DNA of 64,000 bases, taken from NCBI GenBank assembly GCA_045047105.1, contig JASFYQ010000017.1, positions 42,318 to 106,317 on the forward strand, read 5' to 3'. Under the pieces are notes generated by a model that saw only the letters and a program-made list of their open reading frames with translations, did no database searches and was not told the DNA's origin. This stretch comes from JADGAU01 sp045047105. GTDB lineage: Bacteria > Pseudomonadota > Gammaproteobacteria > GRL18. The position numbers and the translations under genes are program-made. Of the stretch, positions 43,038-52,771 are shown piece after piece. Position 1 is the stretch's first letter; each line of letters starts with the position of its first letter.

Positions 43038-43374
43038 TTTTTAGTACCTTATTTAACTGGATTTTAATCTTACTTAATAAGACCGAGCCTAAAATAAACG
43101 CAATATAACCACTTACTGCGCTGGATGTAAAGTTTAAATTCACTTGCATAGACATAATAATCTGATTTTTATCGGTAATATGCTCAGTAAAAATAATGCC
43201 AACTTTATCTTCCTTAAATCGGGGTAAATCAATGGTATAAAAGGTAATTTAGGGAACAATAAGTATAATTTTCTGTTTAAGTATTTCACTTAAAGATGCT
43301 GCGGCCCTGCCAACCCCAATATTAAATAATTCCATTAACAAGTCATATTCCAACTCATTATAAGTTCTAAGCAA
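43018..43374 (-). pseudogene. Broken CheC-like gene upstream of the hybrid kinase
   Basis: Read on the minus strand, this reads LLMELFNIGVGRAAASLSEI, the start of a CheC-type phosphatase domain. It meets an in-frame TAA after LIVP, continues in the same frame, and ends with MSMQVNLNF then SGYIAFILGSVLLSKIKI, which looks like a CheC C terminus. The middle of the domain (about 80 residues) is missing. The frame ends at TGA (43018-43020), overlapping the kinase start, so the intact ancestor was coupled to it. The candidate start is TTG at 43372-43374. Confidence 0.65.
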
Positions 43375-43708
43375 TAGTTAAACAGGTCTTAGATAAAAGC
43401 TATTTGTTTATAGATATTAATGCTTGTTATTCAGCATCTGTCTTAGCGGTTATTTTAGTTGATATTTAATAGAGAGAATAGCTAAGTGAGTCATATTTTT
43501 AAAGTTAACAAATAAAAACAAGCTAAAAAATTTGAGCAAAAAATGAAACAGAAAAAAAGCTAACTCCTTGTTTAAATATAAAAATAAATTTACCCCTAAA
43601 AAAAACGACTATGATAGCCCTTGATCCTATGTTATATTTTAAAGTGGAAAAAAAACAATTTATAAAATCCAGGCAATAAAGTAATTACCAGCCTATCAAG
43701 GGGAAAAG
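43375..43708. other. Noncoding leader before the giant kinase/phosphatase gene
   Basis: This 334-base stretch separates the CheC relic from the 1841-residue gene on the opposite strand. I see no gene. It must hold divergent promoters; several A/T-rich hexamers occur, but none with a convincing -35/-10 pair. AGGGG at 43699-43703 (within CAAGGGGAAAAG) is the ribosome site for the gene at 43709. Confidence 0.5.
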
Positions 43709-46700
43709 ATGAATCCAAAGATATTAGGTTATCATGTTATTGATACTATTTATCAATCATCAAGAAGCATTATCTACCGAGCAGAAAGAGAATCAGATAA
43801 TTTTCCTGTAGCCATAAAAATGCTTTTGGATGACTACCCTGACAAACAAGATATTGCTCGCTTCCAGCATGAATTTCAAATTCATAAAAATTTATCTGAC
43901 AAAATTGATGGCATAGTGAAAGTTCATGCTATTGAGCCTTTTGAAAATAAAGAGGCCATTATTTTTGATTATGTTGATGGAGAGGATCTCACCTCACTTA
44001 GAAAAAAATTTGCTAAAACAGATACCGAAGAACAAGCAAAAATTTCCTTAGATTTATTTTTTAATATTGCTATTCAAATTGCCCAAACTTTGGGTGAAAT
44101 CCATCAACACTTTGTCATTCACAAAGATATTAAACCACACAATATACTCTGGGACACAAAGACCCAAACAGTTAAAATCATTGATTTTGGTATTGCTACT
44201 GAATTATCTCGTGAAAAACAAAGCCAGAACAGTAGTCTGCTTAAGGGCTCCTTATTTTATATCTCCCCCGAACAAACAGGCCGAATGAACCGTGCCATTG
44301 ATTATCGTACTGACTTTTACTCTTTAGGCATTAGCCTATACGAGTTATTAAGTGGAAGACTGCCTTTTGATATAGGCACCGATTCTATGAGCTGGATACA
44401 TTGTCATATTGCCAAACAACCACTGCCATTAACAGGGGTCGAAGCCAGTGCACTATCCGCAGTATCTGCCATTATTTTTAAATTAATGGCAAAAAATGCA
44501 GAGGATCGATACAAAAGTGCATTTGGGTTAAAACATGATCTACAAATCTGCCAAAATTTATGGAAAAAAACAGGAGCAATTAAGCCATTTCCTCTTGCTC
44601 AAAAAGACCGCAGTGAACGCTTTGAAATACCACAAAAACTATATGGCAGAGAACAAGAAATAAACCAGTTAATGGAGAGTTTTTCTCGTAGTAGTGAAGG
44701 TGGCAGCCATATTTTTCTTGTTGGCGGGTATTCTGGTATAGGAAAATCTGCCTTAATTAATGAAATTCAACACCCTATTATTACAAAAAATGGTTATTTT
44801 ATTAAAGGAAAATTTGATCAATACCAGCGTAATATACCCTACTCTGCCATATCTCAGGCTTTCCAGGGACTCATTAAACAACTATTAACCCAACCCACAG
44901 AACAATTACAACAATGGCGAAATAAATTATTAGCAGTCCTCGGCCCTAATGGGCAAGTACTTATTGATATTATTCCGGAGCTGGAGCAAGTCATTGGTGC
45001 GCAAACAGAAGTTGCACACCTGGGTACAGAAGAAAACCAAAATCGATTTAACCAAATATTTTTACAATTTTTACAACTTTTCACCAAAAAAGAACATCCT
45101 CTGGTTTTATTTATTGATGATTTACAATGGGTTGACTCAGCCAGTTTAAAATTAATTCAACGCTTTGTATTAAGTGATGAGCTGGACTATTTTTTATTAC
45201 TCGGAGCATTCAGAGATAATGAGGTAGATGAAGATCATCCCTTTATTAGAATGACAAAGGAACTTAAACAAGAACATATAAATGTTCCACTATTAATTTT
45301 AAAACCTTTACACCAACAACATATAAATCAATTAATTTCAGATACCTTAGATAGTGAACTGCAAATAACCCAGCCCTTAGCTGAGCTGGTAATGAAAAAA
45401 ACCGCGGGTAATCCTTTTTTTGTTAATCAATTTTTAAGCACTATTTATAAAAACGAACTGCTTACCTTTGACACAGATACAACCGCCTGGTGTTGGGATA
45501 TAGATAGCATTAAAAAATTATCCAGTGCAGATAATGTAGTTGAGCTGATGGTAACAGAAATGCTCAAACTCCCCATTACCACCCAGAACCTATTACAACT
45601 GGGCGCCTGTGTTGGTAATCAATTTGACTTAAAAACCCTCTCAATCATTAGTGAGTACTCCTTAATTAAAACCGCTAAGGAGCTTTGGCCAGCAGTACGT
45701 TATGGTATGTTAATTACCGAAGGTGAAGGTCATGCCCTACTGGTTAGTATGGATAATAATAGCGATGCTGGAGCATTATTTTCCCAAACTCAGGAACGTT
45801 TTTTACACGACAGAGTGCAACAAGCAGCCTATTCGCTGATTGAAGAAAGTCAAAAACAACAGTTACACCTTAAAATTGCTCGCTTATTATTAAAACAAAC
45901 ACCCGCAGATGAACTGGAAAATCACTATTTTGATATTGTAGAGCATTTTAATTATAGTATTAATTTAATTGATGATAGTGACGAATTATTTAAGCTTGCT
46001 CAATTAAACTTCAGAGTGGGTAAAAAAGCCAAAGATGCCACAGCATATCAACCTGCTCTGGACTATTTTACAGCAGCAGCACAAGCACAAGCATTAGCAT
46101 TAGAAAAAAGCCTGGCAGAAAGCAATAACTCAGTTTTTAATAAGCAACAAAAACTACTCAGTTTTGATATAAGCAAGGGGCAAATTGAGTGCCATTTTCT
46201 ATTAAGCGATGCAGATGCAGGCATTAAAAAAGCACAACAATGCCTAAAAACTTATACCTTAATCGAAGATAAAATTGCCATAAATAACCTCCTGATTCTT
46301 TATTATGGTGGAGCAGGAGAAATGGATAAGGCAATTGATATAGCCTTTGATTCATTAGGTTACTTTAATGTAAACATGCCCAGAAACCCTAATTTATTAC
46401 AATTAGTAGGTGAGCTGGTACGAACAAAAATTAAACTGGGTAAAAGAACATCCAATGATTTAATGACCATGCCACTAATGCAGGATAAAGATTCACTTGC
46501 CGTGATGAGTTTATTAAAAGAATTAGTAGCCCCAACCTATTTGCAAGGATTAACTAACCTGCTGCCCTATATTATTTTAAGAATGTTATATATCACTCTG
46601 GATCATGGTAATAACCCTGTATCATCCTTTGCATATTCTGGTTATGCCTTGTTATGGTCTAAATTAGATAATTTTGCCGAATCACACCGCTTTGGTGTTT

Positions 46701-49234
46701 TAGCCATGGAGTACAATAAAAAAGTAGATAATCCTCCCATGGAAGCGCGCTGTTATTTTATGGTAACCAGCTTTTCCATTTATTGGAAGCAAGCACTTAA
46801 AGACTCATTAGAACCCAGAAAAACAGGCTTACAGAAACTCATTGAGACAGGAGAATATTTTTGGGCGTCCTATATTTATCTATTTGGTTTTTGGCAGGAA
46901 GTGGTTGTATCAAAATCTCTAGATGAAATTTTTAATATCACCCAGCTTAATCAGCGCTTTGCAAAAAAAGCCGAGCAGGTTGAACCTTATCATGTACACA
47001 CATTACATCAAAACCTGTTTAAACATCTTGCAGGGGAATCACTTAATAATAGTTCAGGTATGGGGGCTCTAGACAGTGTTGAAGGTGAAGAAACTGAGGC
47101 TGTTGAATATTTTACCCATAATAAAACTTCTACTATGGGTAAGTTTTATCATGTAGTTTGCCGCCTGATGTTACATTATTATCACGAAGACTTTTCTCAG
47201 GCAGTGACTATTGCAACACATCCAGATATAAATAATGATGTTATCCGTGATGGCACCTTTACCCGTGTGATATATTCATTTTTTACCTGTTTATCCATCT
47301 TAGCGACCAACGAAGGAATATCCTCAAAACCTAAACTATATAACAAACTTAAAAGAAAAATAAAGCAATGGTATCAACTCTGCCCAGGCAATATGTCTGC
47401 TATGTGGCATTTATTAAAGGCAGAAGAATGTCGTATAAACACCAGGTTTAATCAGGCCTGTATGCATTTTGATTCGGCTATCAACGCCGCAAAAAAAATG
47501 CAATCATTATGGCTGGAAAGCCTTGCTAATGAGATTTATGCACGCTATTGGATACAAAAAAAGAATAAAAAAGTTGCTATAGTATATATGTCAGAAGCAT
47601 ATTATCTTTACTATCGCTGGGGTGCAGCTGGAAAATTACAGTCTTTACAAAAACACTATGCTAATTATATTCAACACCTCTCTACATCCAGCACCTCAGA
47701 TTTAAGCTTTACCAGCAGTGTTGATACAATTATTGAAACATCCAGTACCACTACCAGCTCACATGTTAGAACCTCAACACAAGAATCTGCCCTGGATATT
47801 GAAACCATTGCCAAAGCCTCTAAGATTTTATCTGGTGAAATTGTAATGGATAAACTATTACAAAAACTAATGCAGTTTTTAATAGAAAATGCAGGTGCCC
47901 AAAAAGGCGTATTAGTACTTACAAAAGCAGATACATTAGTAATAGAAGCACAGATCTCTGTTGATCAAGAGTTATTATCTGAACAAGAGATTTTATTAGA
48001 AGATGCAAGCAATGTATCTATTCCTTTAATTCGTTATGTGGCACGAAGTCAGGAAACAGTCGTATTAGGTAATGCCTGTCAATACCAGAACAATGAAACA
48101 GAACAATTTAGTAATGATAGCTATATTATTGACCATAAAATTAAGTCAATATTATGTATTCCCTTAGTAGACAAAACCAGGCTGGTGGGAGTTTTATATT
48201 TAGAAAACAATATTACAACCGATGCATTTATTTCAGAACGTATACAGGTACTCAAAATATTATCCGCTGAAATCGCTATTTCTATAGAAAATGCCCGTTT
48301 ATACCACGATCTGGAAATTTATAACCTAACACTAGAAGAAAAGGTAGCCGATAGAACCTCTGAGCTAAATGCAATGAACGATGCATTACTCAGTAAAAAC
48401 AATGAAATTGAGCACACCAAAAAAGTTCTACAGGCACAAAACAAACACATTACCGACAGTATTGAATATGCTAAAAAGATTCAACAAGCTATTTTACCTG
48501 CCGAAGATTCCATCCAACAATTATTTAGCAATTTTTTTATTATTTACCTGCCCAAACAAATTGTTTCAGGTGATTTTTACTGGTTAAGTCAGGTTGATAA
48601 TAAAATAATGGTAGCTGTTGCCGATTGTACCGGGCATGGAGTTTCAGGTGCTTTCTTATCCATGATAGGTCACACTTTGCTGAATAAATTAATTAACGAA
48701 AAACATTTAACCGAGCCAGCCAAGGTTTTGGAGCAGTTACATACAGACATGCGTATAGCATTACAACAACAGGGCAATCTTCACCAGGCAAACGATGGAA
48801 TGGATATTGGATTATGCCAAATTGATTTAGATAATAATAAAGTAATCTATGCTGGAGCTAAACGGCCGCTATACATCGTTAAAAATACTCAAATTAAAGT
48901 TAATAATCACCATAATAAAACTTTAGAATTGACCGAAATTCGAGGTAATTACAAATCTATAGGAGGTAGGCAAAAAGAAAATAAACGTCAATTTACAAAC
49001 CATGAACTAATAATTCAAAAAGGGGACATGTTATATCTAAGTAGTGATGGTTATATTGATCAAAATAATAACCAGGATAAAAAACTCGGTTCGCTTAAAT
49101 TAGAGCAGCAATTACAAATAATTGCCAATAAAGATATATGCGAACAAGAATCTCACCTGTTAGAGGTATTAAAAAAACATCAAAAAAATGAACCTCAGCG
49201 GGATGATATTACACTACTGGGTATAAGATTTTAA
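43709..49234 (+). CDS. Giant Ser/Thr kinase - AAA ATPase - GAF - SpoIIE/PP2C phosphatase
   Basis: This 1841-residue protein is built of several modules. A eukaryotic-type kinase (about 5-280) has VAIK Lys37, HKDIKPHN near 137 (HKD in place of HRD) and DFG near 158. An AAA_16/STAND ATPase (about 312-620) has Walker A GGYSGIGKSAL near 338 and Walker B VLFIDDLQWVD near 466. A long helical region follows (about 620-1330), then GAF (about 1361-1540), a coiled coil, and a SpoIIE/RsbU phosphatase (about 1596-1841) with SGDFYWL and DCTGHGVSGA, the metal-binding acids. It is followed by SiaB-, SiaC- and SiaD-like genes, where the phosphatase SiaA would be expected. It likely sets the phosphorylation state of the SiaC-like protein, with extra input through the kinase and ATPase. 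Confidence 0.85.
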   Translation: MNPKILGYHVIDTIYQSSRSIIYRAERESDNFPVAIKMLLDDYPDKQDIARFQHEFQIHKNLSDKIDGIVKVHAIEPFENKEAIIFDYVDGEDLTSLRKKFAKTDTEEQAKISLDLFFNIAIQIAQTLGEIHQHFVIHKDIKPHNILWDTKTQTVKIIDFGIATELSREKQSQNSSLLKGSLFYISPEQTGRMNRAIDYRTDFYSLGISLYELLSGRLPFDIGTDSMSWIHCHIAKQPLPLTGVEASALSAVSAIIFKLMAKNAEDRYKSAFGLKHDLQICQNLWKKTGAIKPFPLAQKDRSERFEIPQKLYGREQEINQLMESFSRSSEGGSHIFLVGGYSGIGKSALINEIQHPIITKNGYFIKGKFDQYQRNIPYSAISQAFQGLIKQLLTQPTEQLQQWRNKLLAVLGPNGQVLIDIIPELEQVIGAQTEVAHLGTEENQNRFNQIFLQFLQLFTKKEHPLVLFIDDLQWVDSASLKLIQRFVLSDELDYFLLLGAFRDNEVDEDHPFIRMTKELKQEHINVPLLILKPLHQQHINQLISDTLDSELQITQPLAELVMKKTAGNPFFVNQFLSTIYKNELLTFDTDTTAWCWDIDSIKKLSSADNVVELMVTEMLKLPITTQNLLQLGACVGNQFDLKTLSIISEYSLIKTAKELWPAVRYGMLITEGEGHALLVSMDNNSDAGALFSQTQERFLHDRVQQAAYSLIEESQKQQLHLKIARLLLKQTPADELENHYFDIVEHFNYSINLIDDSDELFKLAQLNFRVGKKAKDATAYQPALDYFTAAAQAQALALEKSLAESNNSVFNKQQKLLSFDISKGQIECHFLLSDADAGIKKAQQCLKTYTLIEDKIAINNLLILYYGGAGEMDKAIDIAFDSLGYFNVNMPRNPNLLQLVGELVRTKIKLGKRTSNDLMTMPLMQDKDSLAVMSLLKELVAPTYLQGLTNLLPYIILRMLYITLDHGNNPVSSFAYSGYALLWSKLDNFAESHRFGVLAMEYNKKVDNPPMEARCYFMVTSFSIYWKQALKDSLEPRKTGLQKLIETGEYFWASYIYLFGFWQEVVVSKSLDEIFNITQLNQRFAKKAEQVEPYHVHTLHQNLFKHLAGESLNNSSGMGALDSVEGEETEAVEYFTHNKTSTMGKFYHVVCRLMLHYYHEDFSQAVTIATHPDINNDVIRDGTFTRVIYSFFTCLSILATNEGISSKPKLYNKLKRKIKQWYQLCPGNMSAMWHLLKAEECRINTRFNQACMHFDSAINAAKKMQSLWLESLANEIYARYWIQKKNKKVAIVYMSEAYYLYYRWGAAGKLQSLQKHYANYIQHLSTSSTSDLSFTSSVDTIIETSSTTTSSHVRTSTQESALDIETIAKASKILSGEIVMDKLLQKLMQFLIENAGAQKGVLVLTKADTLVIEAQISVDQELLSEQEILLEDASNVSIPLIRYVARSQETVVLGNACQYQNNETEQFSNDSYIIDHKIKSILCIPLVDKTRLVGVLYLENNITTDAFISERIQVLKILSAEIAISIENARLYHDLEIYNLTLEEKVADRTSELNAMNDALLSKNNEIEHTKKVLQAQNKHITDSIEYAKKIQQAILPAEDSIQQLFSNFFIIYLPKQIVSGDFYWLSQVDNKIMVAVADCTGHGVSGAFLSMIGHTLLNKLINEKHLTEPAKVLEQLHTDMRIALQQQGNLHQANDGMDIGLCQIDLDNNKVIYAGAKRPLYIVKNTQIKVNNHHNKTLELTEIRGNYKSIGGRQKENKRQFTNHELIIQKGDMLYLSSDGYIDQNNNQDKKLGSLKLEQQLQIIANKDICEQESHLLEVLKKHQKNEPQRDDITLLGIRF

Positions 49235-49270
49235 GCTTAAACTTTAAATACTGAAAAAATAAAGGATAAG

Positions 49271-49852
49271 ATGAAAAAATTTAAATTAATGAATTTTCGT
49301 CAACAAATTATCGAAAATAATATTGTGCTCTCATTTGAGGGGCAAATGTCACAGGGTGTTTTAATTTCATTAGTTGATACCTTAAAGAAAAAACTCAATG
49401 AGGATAATTTTACTGGCAATAAAGTATTAGATAATTATGAATACCTGGTCAGAAAAATCTATGCAATTTTTGTTGAACTGGCGCAAAATATTCAAAATCA
49501 TTCTTCTTCAAAACAGGCTAGCATTCACCGCGAACCAGGGGGAGGAATTATACTTATCAGAGAAGATAAAGATGCTTATGTTTTACAATCAGGTAATCTA
49601 ATTGAGCAAACTAAAGCAGATGCTATTGTTAAAAAAATAGAAGACTTAAACCTGCTTGATGACGATCAATTAAAAAAGCTGTACAAACAACAGCTTCGAA
49701 CAGCTCGTAATGAAGGGAAAACAGGTGCAGGAATTGGCCTGATTGATTTACTGCGAAAATCTCAACAGCCACTAGAATATGAAATGGATAACTACGATGA
49801 AAAACATCAGTTTTTTACTCTTAAAGTAATACTGAAAAAGGATATACAATGA
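49271..49852 (+). CDS. siaB: SiaB-like protein kinase (DUF6272)
   Basis: The 193-residue cytoplasmic protein resembles Pseudomonas SiaB. A GHKL-like fold is suggested by the N-box-like FVELAQNIQNHSSSKQ and the glycine-rich GKTGAGIGLIDLLRKS. In the characterised SiaABCD pathway SiaB phosphorylates SiaC, which then cannot activate the diguanylate cyclase SiaD. It follows the giant phosphatase by 36 bases and overlaps the siaC-like start by four bases, the same order as siaB-siaC-siaD. The gene name is by homology to the Pseudomonas pathway, and the partner chemistry has not been tested here. Confidence 0.8.
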   Translation: MKKFKLMNFRQQIIENNIVLSFEGQMSQGVLISLVDTLKKKLNEDNFTGNKVLDNYEYLVRKIYAIFVELAQNIQNHSSSKQASIHREPGGGIILIREDKDAYVLQSGNLIEQTKADAIVKKIEDLNLLDDDQLKKLYKQQLRTARNEGKTGAGIGLIDLLRKSQQPLEYEMDNYDEKHQFFTLKVILKKDIQ

Positions 49853-50223
49853 ACAACCTTAAAATTGCAGCTTCAAAGGACACCTTAGGAATTGATTGTG
49901 ATATAAACACAGGCCAAATCAATATTGATGGAAATTCTTATCCTATGGATCCAGCAGAATTTTTTAGTCCTGTTTTTTCCTGGTTAGACCAATACATCAA
50001 GGAAGTATCAGCAGAAGTAATACTTAATCTACACGTTAATTATTTAAACTCCAGCTCAACTAAATCATTATTTGACCTTATTGATAGATTAGAAGAGTAC
50101 CATGAAGGAGGAGGAAAAGCCCAAATCAACTGGTATTTTAAAGAAGACGATAAGGATATACATGAAACAGGAAAAGAATTTCAGGATGATATGGAATTAC
50201 CTTTTGAATTGATATCCTATTAA
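49849..50223 (+). CDS. siaC: SiaC-like phosphoprotein regulator (DUF1987)
   Basis: This 124-residue protein of the SiaC/DUF1987 family carries FSPVFSWLDQYI and the phosphorylation segment NYLNSSSTKSLFDL, with Thr71 at the place of the SiaC phospho-Thr. C-terminal WYFKEDDKDIHETGKEF is also typical. In the known pathway unphosphorylated SiaC binds and activates the cyclase SiaD, and SiaB and SiaA set its phosphorylation. The start overlaps siaB by four bases, and siaD follows 52 bases later. The fold resembles SpoIIAA-type antagonists. Confidence 0.85.
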   Translation: MNNLKIAASKDTLGIDCDINTGQINIDGNSYPMDPAEFFSPVFSWLDQYIKEVSAEVILNLHVNYLNSSSTKSLFDLIDRLEEYHEGGGKAQINWYFKEDDKDIHETGKEFQDDMELPFELISY

Positions 50224-50275
50224 AACCACACACTTTTTAATACAAGAATTAAGCTAGAAATAAGGTTGAAAATTA

Positions 50276-51085
50276 ATGGATAAGTATAATCAACAGCATT
50301 CACATGATGAATTAGCTCAGCTATTTAAAAATGAATATGCCACTATCAAACTGACTGAAAAAGTACTAAAAGATGATAACATCAGTAAAAAAGAACTATA
50401 TAAGGCATATGATAAGTTAGCCCAACAATACGCTTCTATACTCCAGAGTTTTGTAAAAATCACCAAAATTAGTGATATCAATCAAAAAAAACTATACGAC
50501 TCCCATCAAGAATTAGAGCAACAAAAACTGATTTTATATAAAGCTGCTACCACTGACCAACTGACAGATATTTATAATCGCGCTTATTTAATGGATGTAT
50601 TACAAACCGAACACCAAAGAAGCCAACGCTTTGCAGAGGTGTTTAGCTGTGTGATGTTTGACATTGATGATTTCAAAAAAATTAATGATACCTATGGTCA
50701 CCAAATGGGCGATGAAGTGATTAAAAATATTGCTGCGATTGCAAAGAAAAATATTCGCTCTACCGATATTGTAGGACGTTATGGCGGCGAAGAATTTTTA
50801 ATTATTATGCCCAATACCTATGCTAAAGGAGCAGCAGTCTTTGCTGAAAAAATCAGAAATATAGTAGCAAAAACAGACTTCAGTAACCGAAAGAAACGTA
50901 TTACCTGTAGCATTAGCTTAGGTATATCAGACACTACTATAAATTCAATAAAAACCCACGATGATCTACTGTTTAATACTGATTCGGCACTATATCATGC
51001 AAAACAAACAGGAAAGAATAACACCAAAATTTTTGAGCCTGCTTTAATGGAGGATAACAGTGACTGTACAACAAACAGACTTTGA
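50276..51085 (+). CDS. siaD: SiaD-like diguanylate cyclase
   Basis: The 269-residue cytoplasmic protein has an N-terminal helical/coiled-coil region (about 1-95), which in SiaD is the SiaC-binding part. A GGDEF domain (about 97-260) follows, with active motif GGEEF near residue 168 and RSTD five residues before it, an RxxD inhibitory site. TTDQLTDIYNRAYL opens the catalytic domain. It should make c-di-GMP when activated by the SiaC-like protein. The flavoprotein gene begins 26 bases inside its 3' end, showing tight coupling. Confidence 0.87.
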   Translation: MDKYNQQHSHDELAQLFKNEYATIKLTEKVLKDDNISKKELYKAYDKLAQQYASILQSFVKITKISDINQKKLYDSHQELEQQKLILYKAATTDQLTDIYNRAYLMDVLQTEHQRSQRFAEVFSCVMFDIDDFKKINDTYGHQMGDEVIKNIAAIAKKNIRSTDIVGRYGGEEFLIIMPNTYAKGAAVFAEKIRNIVAKTDFSNRKKRITCSISLGISDTTINSIKTHDDLLFNTDSALYHAKQTGKNNTKIFEPALMEDNSDCTTNRL

Positions 51086-52466
51086 TGTAATTATTATTGG
51101 GGCAGGTCCAGCTGGACTAAGTGTTGGATCAGAATTATCTCAACAATTAAAAATATTGATAGTAGATAAAAAAGAACAGGTCAGTGACTGCCATAGAAGC
51201 TGGTTAGTTCCCGATCTATGCATTGAAGATGGACAAGCACAGGAAATAATAAGCTGTGCCCATAATGGTGTAACTCGCTTTTTAACCAAAACGTTTGGTG
51301 GGGCACATGTAAGCTGGCAGGCTAACTTAAAATACTACTTTATTGATGAACATAAAGTCTTGCCTCTCTGGGCTAATAAAATTGAAAAGAGTGGCTCTAA
51401 AATTTTATTAAACTGTTACTACCAGGACAGCGAAGTACTAAAAGATAAGGTCAAAGTACAAACCTCTGAAGGTATTTTTACTACACGTCTATTAATTGAT
51501 GCATCGGGTTATAACTCTCCTATCAGACAAAAATATAGCATAGAAAATCCAGAATACTATTGGTGGTCAGTTTATGGGGTAATAGTTGAACTCCCTGATG
51601 GGCTCGATAAAATGGAAGTGGGCGATTATATGCTTTGGCAGACATTTGCAGATTCTAATTTAGATAAAGAAGCCTCTCTTGCTCATGGCAGACCTATTCT
51701 GGAATATGAAATACTGGATGAAAACACAGCCTTTGTATTTGTTTTTTATTTGCAACGCAAGCAGGTAGAACAAGATTTAATGCATAAAGAATTTAATCAG
51801 ATACTTCGTGACGAAGCCTCAACCCGGAACTTTCATAATTGTACTATTAAAGAATGGAAATATGGCTGGTATCCACTGGGTGGAAGCAATTCACAAAAAA
51901 TTGCTCAGGACAGAGTCGCTTTTATTGGCGATGCTGCCTGCTGGACAACTCCCTGTGGCTGGGGATTTTCTTATATTGTAAACAATTATAAGTTCTATGC
52001 TCAACGTTTACTGGAAAATATCCAACAGGAAAAGCTAAAAAAAGAGCAACTAAGCAAAATAATTAACCTTTCCGTACGCTCTAAAAGTCAGCTATTAATG
52101 GATCAAATAGCCACCCATTTTTTAGCCAATGCCAGTTCCAGCTTATTAGATCAATTTATTAATATGTTTACACCCGGGGGACCATTAGGCGATGATGGCC
52201 CCTTATTATGTGAAAAATTATTCACCCTGACTCTGGATGATAATGATGTAAAAACCATGTTAAAAGCAGCTATTAAATATTTTGATATGAAAGAGCTGAT
52301 GCATATTATGCCGTTCGAAGATTACCTCTTATTATTAGAAGAAGTGAAAGAGTTTTTAGAATACGAAGCAATTGAAAAATTACATAAACTACTGCATGTT
52401 TTTCATAAAAAAACACCTGACGATGAACAAACAGGATTTGATTTTAATAAAGCTGAAGTCAGTTAA
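51060..52466 (+). CDS. FAD-dependent oxidoreductase, lycopene-cyclase/geranylgeranyl-reductase-like
   Basis: The 468-residue protein begins at GTG (51060-51062) with GGAGG seven bases before it, overlapping siaD by 26 bases. The N terminus has the FAD motif VIIIGAGPAGLSVGSEL. Further motifs are SDCHRSWLVPD, LIDASGY, and a second FAD contact GDAACWTTPCGWGF. This pattern fits flavin lycopene cyclases and related reductases. No carotenoid genes are nearby, so the substrate is unknown. Coupling to siaD suggests a role in the same pathway, perhaps redox or lipid-linked, but this is only inferred. Confidence 0.65.
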   Translation: MTVQQTDFDVIIIGAGPAGLSVGSELSQQLKILIVDKKEQVSDCHRSWLVPDLCIEDGQAQEIISCAHNGVTRFLTKTFGGAHVSWQANLKYYFIDEHKVLPLWANKIEKSGSKILLNCYYQDSEVLKDKVKVQTSEGIFTTRLLIDASGYNSPIRQKYSIENPEYYWWSVYGVIVELPDGLDKMEVGDYMLWQTFADSNLDKEASLAHGRPILEYEILDENTAFVFVFYLQRKQVEQDLMHKEFNQILRDEASTRNFHNCTIKEWKYGWYPLGGSNSQKIAQDRVAFIGDAACWTTPCGWGFSYIVNNYKFYAQRLLENIQQEKLKKEQLSKIINLSVRSKSQLLMDQIATHFLANASSSLLDQFINMFTPGGPLGDDGPLLCEKLFTLTLDDNDVKTMLKAAIKYFDMKELMHIMPFEDYLLLLEEVKEFLEYEAIEKLHKLLHVFHKKTPDDEQTGFDFNKAEVS

Positions 52467-52771
52467 TATTTTTTTCTATAGTTATCTATTCTGCAAAAAA
52501 CACATTGCAAATCAATAAATCAGCTTAATTGATTTACATTTTCCTTTAATAAGAGGACTTTATAAAAATCAGCCAATAAAAACTGCATTATTGCCACTCT
52601 GCAAGAGGATATGGGTGAATATTTTATCAAACACTGGACTATAAATAACCAATGAGTGTATATCAAACTGGTATTAAAGCTGCTGATATATTAAACATGG
52701 CTGCTAAATAAGGGAATAAAATTTTCAAAAAATTGTATAAACAATTGGGCGAATAAGTTAGTGTTTGTAGT
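52467..52771. other. Gap between the sia-like operon and the HD-GYP relic
   Basis: No intact gene is seen in these 305 bases. A weak hairpin (AAATCAAT at 52509-52516 with ATTGATTT at 52528-52535) may help end the upstream transcript. Short open stretches around 52600-52710 have stops in all frames within 25 codons and may be further decay of the HD-GYP gene that ends at 52993. Confidence 0.4.

Noticed and set aside
52509..52535. Hairpin after the flavoprotein gene as a terminator
   Set aside because: Eight A/T-rich pairs with a weak, interrupted T run; mentioned only in the gap description.
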